NCBI GenBank assembly: GCA_015350385.1
Contig: WNKI01000001.1
Location: 4,907,026 to 4,971,025 of the forward strand
DNA length: 64,000 nt
Origin: Aculops lycopersici
Taxonomy: Eukaryota; Arthropoda; Arachnida; Trombidiformes; Eriophyidae
Reading direction: 5' to 3'
Below the pieces are notes generated by a model. The model had not been told where the DNA came from. It ran no database searches and saw only the letters and a program-made list of their open reading frames with translations. The position numbers and the translations under genes were made by a program. This document shows positions 59,834-64,000 of the stretch, in pieces (the first letter of the stretch is position 1; each line of letters starts with the position of its first letter).

Positions 59834-60950
59834 CTTGATGTTTCTTTGATTGTGTTCTAATTATATTTTGATTAAAACTGTTGTTTTTCTACCTAACGGC
59901 GCTTGATTCACAATACAAATTGATTGGCCTGGACAAGAATTGATCGGACTGGCGATCGTTAGGTCGTTGCAAAATACTAAGCTTGCAATGGTGATGACGG
60001 AGATGGCGGATGCGTCGGGCGTCAACTTGTGTGCTAGCTACTGGAAATGCCAGCCCACTACACTTCATAGAACAGCTTAGGGACAATCTCCTTGAGGAGA
60101 GCACACGTTTGGTTGAGGTTCCAAAAACTTGAGTCGCCCTTAAAGCTAGCCGGGTAGATGCGACAGGAACAGGCAATATCAACTCAAGCAACTTGAGTTT
60201 AAGTCGCTAGGTGCCCCATGAGTGAGCCGCTAGCGCTCACACACAACATTGTCTTCGTTGATGTTGACGCCGTTTACGACTCAACTACCAGTCTCAAAGA
60301 AGATGAATTTCACATCAGTTCTTCAGGCTGGAGATCTGCCAAGTCCTTATTAAGTAAAAGAGGTTACTCGCTTGTTCCCTTGGCTTTCCACGCTACGGCT
60401 CACTAAATAAGGCATTCGTTGTTTACACTAGATGCCGCTCGACGAGCGTATCCATCTCCTGAAGTCTCTGCTATGGACATTTGGTAGACTATGCAATTTG
60501 CTTCGTTTTACCAATCTGGCGAAAGAGTATAGTTAAGTGGATGGCCTGGTCTTCATAGCAATCAGTTATAACTCTCTGCTAGCGGGGAAAGAGAGTTCAC
60601 CCCTCATCCTGCCCACCCTAGAGGTTTTGTGTTGTTGGATTTTAGATTGAGAGATTTGCTCGAGTCATACCATTAACCACGTATGCTAACTCGATTGAGA
60701 TGCATCGACTAGGTGATGCATCAACTCTTGCTGACAAATGAATTTGCTTTCTCTTTCGTGAACTAAGGTAAGCTTATTATTAGTTGTTGGATTCGGCTCC
60801 AAGCTTGGTTTTTTGCTAGGACAGATGCAAAATGGATTAACACGTCTGCAGTTACAGTCCAACATCTCTGTTACCCACGACAACGTAGTCGTGGTTTAAA
60901 TTGTAAAGTCAATTTCTTCGAAAGCATAGACGAAAATCAATAGACCAAAA
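59834..60950. other. Divergent intergenic region, troponin C promoter side
   Basis: Between troponin C (-) and the 60951 gene (+). An AT-rich element near 59860-59880 lies just upstream of troponin C. Short frames on both strands are unsupported. Confidence 0.4.
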
Positions 60951-61577
60951 ATGATTGCGAATATTTCCATCAAACTAACATTCCTATCATGTGCATTCCT
61001 CATGCTGGCCGATTGTGGTCCAGTGATCAATGTTACCAAAGACAAGCTCGACGAGACCAGCTTGAAGAGATTGAGGACCATGTATAGCGCGAGTCGAGAC
61101 TTAGCTATGAATAGTATCAAAGATGCCTACCTGTTGCAAAACAAGGGTAATCAAACTGACGATGAAACACCTGTGGTCATTCTGGAGCCAATCAACATTG
61201 CCAATTCAACGCTGAACAAAGAGGATGATGATATTGATGAGGATTCGGTGGTTATTTCTTCTCACCTAGTACACGACACTCCCCACGGCCGCCAGTCTTC
61301 ATTCTTTCAGGGATTTCGCCCACCATTTCCCAATTCCATTGGTGGTGGCGGCCCGTTTGGAGGTGGCTCGTATGGAGGTAGCCCGTTTGGAGCAAACAAT
61401 GGATTTTCAGGTATGATAAGACCACCGCCATTGCCACCGCTACCCTCATTCCCCGCCTTCGGAGGACAACAACAACCTCGACCACCAAAGACATCCATTA
61501 TTGGTAACGGTGGTGGGCCGATGGCTTTAACGAACGATAATGTTGTTGTTGTCAATGTGCTATCAAGTAACTTCTGA
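60951..61577 (+). CDS. Secreted Gly/Pro-rich protein, unrecognised
   Basis: 208 residues, single exon, with AATAAA at 61610-61615 after the stop. Signal peptide at 1-23 (LTFLSCAFLMLADCG). Residues about 30-105 are polar and acidic with sequons (NVT, NQT, NST); about 115-185 are rich in Gly, Pro and Phe (GGGGPFGGGSYGG, PPPLPPLPSFP). The tail VVVVNVL is hydrophobic but short. Gly/Pro-rich secreted chains of this kind occur in cuticle, silk and salivary secretions; no conserved domain such as the R&R chitin-binding motif is seen. Confidence 0.75.
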   Translation: MIANISIKLTFLSCAFLMLADCGPVINVTKDKLDETSLKRLRTMYSASRDLAMNSIKDAYLLQNKGNQTDDETPVVILEPINIANSTLNKEDDDIDEDSVVISSHLVHDTPHGRQSSFFQGFRPPFPNSIGGGGPFGGGSYGGSPFGANNGFSGMIRPPPLPPLPSFPAFGGQQQPRPPKTSIIGNGGGPMALTNDNVVVVNVLSSNF

Positions 61578-61969
61578 GTCTATATGATCTATCTTATCGA
61601 CAAAATTTAAATAAATTCGAAGCTGAAACAAATCGAATGCAGTGCTGAACGATCTTTACGTTGACAATATTTTTTGTTTTGCTTTGAGCGCCGGTTGGCA
61701 CGCCTGCGCAACAAGCAGCTCCGTGCACAAGCCTTGAACCTCCGATGCACGCAACGAGAAAAACGGTTTTCCCCCTCAAAATTGGAGCCAGAATTTTCAT
61801 GGCGCGAATCACCTTTTTACCCCCTTTGTTATGAACTCACTGGACTTGGATACCGATTCATGACATCATAAATACACTTAACCCATATTTTAGAATAATA
61901 CTATATAATATAGCTTTTTCAACTGAGGATCCACTGTTTTAATCTTGGATACCATAACTCTGTTAACAA
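61578..61969. other. Intergenic, BUB3 promoter
   Basis: Includes the poly(A) signal of the 60951 gene (61610-61615) and AT-rich sequence directly before BUB3 (about 61880-61915). Confidence 0.45.
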
Positions 61970-63007
61970 ATGGCGCGTTACGAGGCTAGCGCAAACGAAT
62001 GGAAACTGAGGAATCCACCCACCGATTGTATTCAGAGTGTCAAATTTGGACCTACAGATAACAGACACCTGCTGACTGCCAGTTGGGATACTTCAGTTAG
62101 GCTATACGATGTAGTGACAAATCAGATGAAATTACAATATAACCATGAAGCGCCTGTTTTAGACGTCGCCTTTCAGGATAGCAACACATGTTGGAGTGGA
62201 GGTGCTGACAGGGTAGTAAAGAAATTTGACTTCACTACTCAAGAAGAGACAATAGTTGGGCATCACGCTGGACCAATCAGATGTGTTGAGAGTATTCCAG
62301 ACGTAAACTTGATTGCAACCGGCTCCTGGGATAGGTACTTGAAGTTATGGGATGCACGTACCGCGGATTCCGGCAAAATGACACCAGTTTTAGACCACGA
62401 GTTACCTGACAAAGTGTACAGTATGTCTGTTTGTGGGTACAAACTCATTCTAGGTACCTCATCTCGTCGTATTCTTATTTGGGATCTCAGACAAATGAAC
62501 CATATCCAAAGAGAATCAGTGCTGAAGTATCAAATCCGTTGTGTGAAATCCTTTGCAAACCAGAAGGGTTATGTGGTCAGCTCCATCGAGGGCCGTGTGG
62601 CTGTAGAGTACTTGGATCCCGCACCTGAGGTACAAGCTGCTAGATATGCCTTCAAGTGTCACCGTAACAAGGATCCTACTACCGGATTGGAGATTATTTA
62701 CCCTGTCAACTCGATTAGTTTCCATAGAAAGTTCAACACATTCGCCACCGGCGGCTCGGATGGCTTCGTCAGCATCTGGGATGGCGAAAACAAGAAGCGA
62801 CTTGTTCAATTCCATAGATATCCAACCTCGATCTCATCCCTAAGCTTCTCGCCTAACGGAGGTACGCTCGCCATCGCAAGTTCCTACTCTCACGCAAGCG
62901 AGGATGTCTACAAGCTCCGTGATATTCCTCCGGACTCCATATTTATTAGACGAGTTAGCGATCATGAGGCCAGAAATAAGAAGGAAGAACGATATCCTGA
63001 AGATTAG
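61970..63007 (+). CDS. BUB3: Mitotic checkpoint protein BUB3
   Basis: 345 residues, single exon. Seven-bladed WD40 propeller with BUB3-type motifs: LLTASWDTSVRLYDV, CWSGGADRVVKKFD, IATGSWDRYLKLWDAR, SSRRILIWDLR, SSIEGRVAVEYLD, and TGGSDGFVSIWDG. BUB3 binds the GLEBS motifs of BUB1 and BUBR1 and phosphorylated MELT repeats at kinetochores. Slightly longer than the 328-residue human protein, with a basic tail. Complete. Confidence 0.97.
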   Translation: MARYEASANEWKLRNPPTDCIQSVKFGPTDNRHLLTASWDTSVRLYDVVTNQMKLQYNHEAPVLDVAFQDSNTCWSGGADRVVKKFDFTTQEETIVGHHAGPIRCVESIPDVNLIATGSWDRYLKLWDARTADSGKMTPVLDHELPDKVYSMSVCGYKLILGTSSRRILIWDLRQMNHIQRESVLKYQIRCVKSFANQKGYVVSSIEGRVAVEYLDPAPEVQAARYAFKCHRNKDPTTGLEIIYPVNSISFHRKFNTFATGGSDGFVSIWDGENKKRLVQFHRYPTSISSLSFSPNGGTLAIASSYSHASEDVYKLRDIPPDSIFIRRVSDHEARNKKEERYPED

Positions 63008-63391
63008 ACATATCAGTAAACATAAAACTACCATCACTTGGGGTCCTCCAGATCAAATGTACGCCCATGAAGTATGCAAAAGACAACTATCGCTTCTTGT
63101 TTGAGTTATTCTCGATTTTTACCGTTTATTTGATCGCCGATATGGAATGATTCATGCTGCATGCCTGCCACATTGAGACGACACTTGCACCGATGGCACA
63201 CATGCAGCTTCCAATCCGTTCGAACTATTGAACAACAAATAGAAACTTCGAGTATCGCGAGGGGTTGGTTGTTGGGTATACACATTTGGTCAAATAAATA
63301 GATTTGGGACTTAATTATATAATTGAACGTTTATGTGCAAGCAGATTTCTTGAAATTGATTGTTGTTATTTTACTAAAATCATAAACGATA
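63008..63391. other. Convergent 3' ends of BUB3 and DNAJC5
   Basis: AATAAA on the plus strand at 63293-63298 (286 bases past the BUB3 stop) and on the minus strand at 63130-63125 (262 bases past the DNAJC5 stop). If these are the sites used, the transcripts overlap by about 170 bases. Confidence 0.5.
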
Positions 63392-64000
63392 CTAAGAGGA
63401 TGAATAGAAATGATTTTGACTTTGAGGTTGGTTCAGGTTGGTTGTCTCAGTAGCGTTGGATTTTCCAGATGAAGATGGGAGTCCGATGATTGGCTTTGTA
63501 TCATCATCAGTTGTTCCTGCTCCATCCCCGTAACCCTTGCTTTTAGGTTGCTCGCTAACTGCATCATCTTGTTGAGATGAATTGTCGCGTTGGTCACCCC
63601 ATTCTCGATCGAACTGTTCCTCAAATCTTGGATCGACCTTTGGTTTGCACTTGCCACAGCAGAAGTTGAAGCAGAAACAACAACAACAACAGAATCCAAA
63701 GCAGCAAGTTGATATGCCTAGGCAGCACATAAAAGCTTTAAACCAGCCTGATGTTAGAACAAAGTAGGTATTGACGTATTCATCTCCAAACTGTTCAGCA
63801 ATATATATACCAACAGAACCATATTGATCATAGATGGATCGTTTCAATTGATCTGAGAGAATCTTATGTGCCCTGTTAATGTCTTGAAATTTCTCATGCG
63901 AAGTTGGGTCATTTTGGTTTTTATCTGGATGATATTTCAGTGCTAATTGACGGTAGGCCTTCTTGACCTCCTCTGGTGTGGCAGATTTTTTCAAGTTCAA
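63392..64000 (-). CDS. DNAJC5: Cysteine-string protein, 5' end off window
   Basis: 203 codons to the right edge. The frame is open there, and the first in-window codon is TTG (Leu), so the true start lies outside. Most of the J domain is present (ATPEEVKKAYRQLALKYHPD with HPD), then the linker, the cysteine string (about 13 Cys within 30 residues, including a run of five) and a polar tail. CSP is palmitoylated on the string, sits on synaptic vesicles, and works with Hsc70 and SGT on SNAP-25. No stop or frameshift. Confidence 0.96.
   Translation of the reverse strand: MNLKKSATPEEVKKAYRQLALKYHPDKNQNDPTSHEKFQDINRAHKILSDQLKRSIYDQYGSVGIYIAEQFGDEYVNTYFVLTSGWFKAFMCCLGISTCCFGFCCCCCFCFNFCCGKCKPKVDPRFEEQFDREWGDQRDNSSQQDDAVSEQPKSKGYGDGAGTTDDDTKPIIGLPSSSGKSNATETTNLNQPQSQNHFYSSS

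Noticed and set aside
1..64000. CRISPR arrays, transposons, rRNA, bacterial operons
   Set aside because: No spaced repeats, transposase or reverse transcriptase frames, terminal repeats or rRNA sequence were seen; the genes are eukaryotic.

Overview
The window is nuclear DNA of an animal, most likely an arthropod. Evidence is the arthropod-style troponin C (only EF-hands II and IV intact), a lachesin-like Ig protein, a single ANK-LRR-Roc-COR-kinase protein of the LRRK type, an Argonaute of the AGO1 class, and two eukaryotic tRNA genes with Pol III T-runs. The genes are strikingly intron-poor: Argonaute, AMP deaminase, QSOX, UGCG, UFL1, RBM39 and more than 6 kb of LRRK each read as one open frame. 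The four coding introns I could place are 66-155 bp. Short distances between genes, Gln/Asn/Ser/Thr-rich insertions and near absence of introns recall a compact acariform (for example eriophyoid) mite genome. That placement is inference.

Layout. 1-6192 (-): 5' two thirds of an LRRK kinase gene that runs off the left edge. 7161-9017 (+): Thr-rich type II membrane protein, convergent with a five-saposin prosaposin (9199-11232, -). 12329-14332 (-): acidic, low-complexity protein with a membrane segment near its C-terminus, followed by a 3.9-kb gene-free stretch. 18216-28471 (-): a same-strand run of ACAP-type ArfGAP, UFL1, tRNA-Arg(CCU) (+), RBM39-like splicing factor and SCCPDH. A second 3.9-kb gene-free stretch precedes UGCG and QSOX (+). 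37841-43658 (+): a small secreted protein, AMP deaminase, and a secreted protein built of two copies of an unrecognised module. 43974-45167 (-): astacin protease. 45804-48049: UAP1 (+) convergent with a coiled-coil protein (-). 49826-52453 (+): AGO1 behind a GA/TC-rich leader. Then tRNA-Pro(CGG) (-), lachesin-like protein (-), lipid phosphate phosphatase (-, three exons), TRAPPC5 (+), isovaleryl-CoA dehydrogenase (-), troponin C (-, two coding exons), a secreted Gly/Pro-rich protein (+), BUB3 (+), and a cysteine-string protein (-) cut by the right edge.

Most genes are unrelated housekeeping or tissue genes; I see no operon-like functional cluster. The most notable signals are: an Asp in place of the catalytic glutamate finger in the AGO1-like slicer; apparent loss of the C-terminal domain in four unrelated conserved proteins (ACAP, UFL1, RBM39, UAP1); a secreted protein with an internal duplication; repeated overlap of convergent 3' ends, once through a perfectly palindromic double poly(A) signal; and an excess of the 7-mer ACAGGTG/CACCTGT on both strands.
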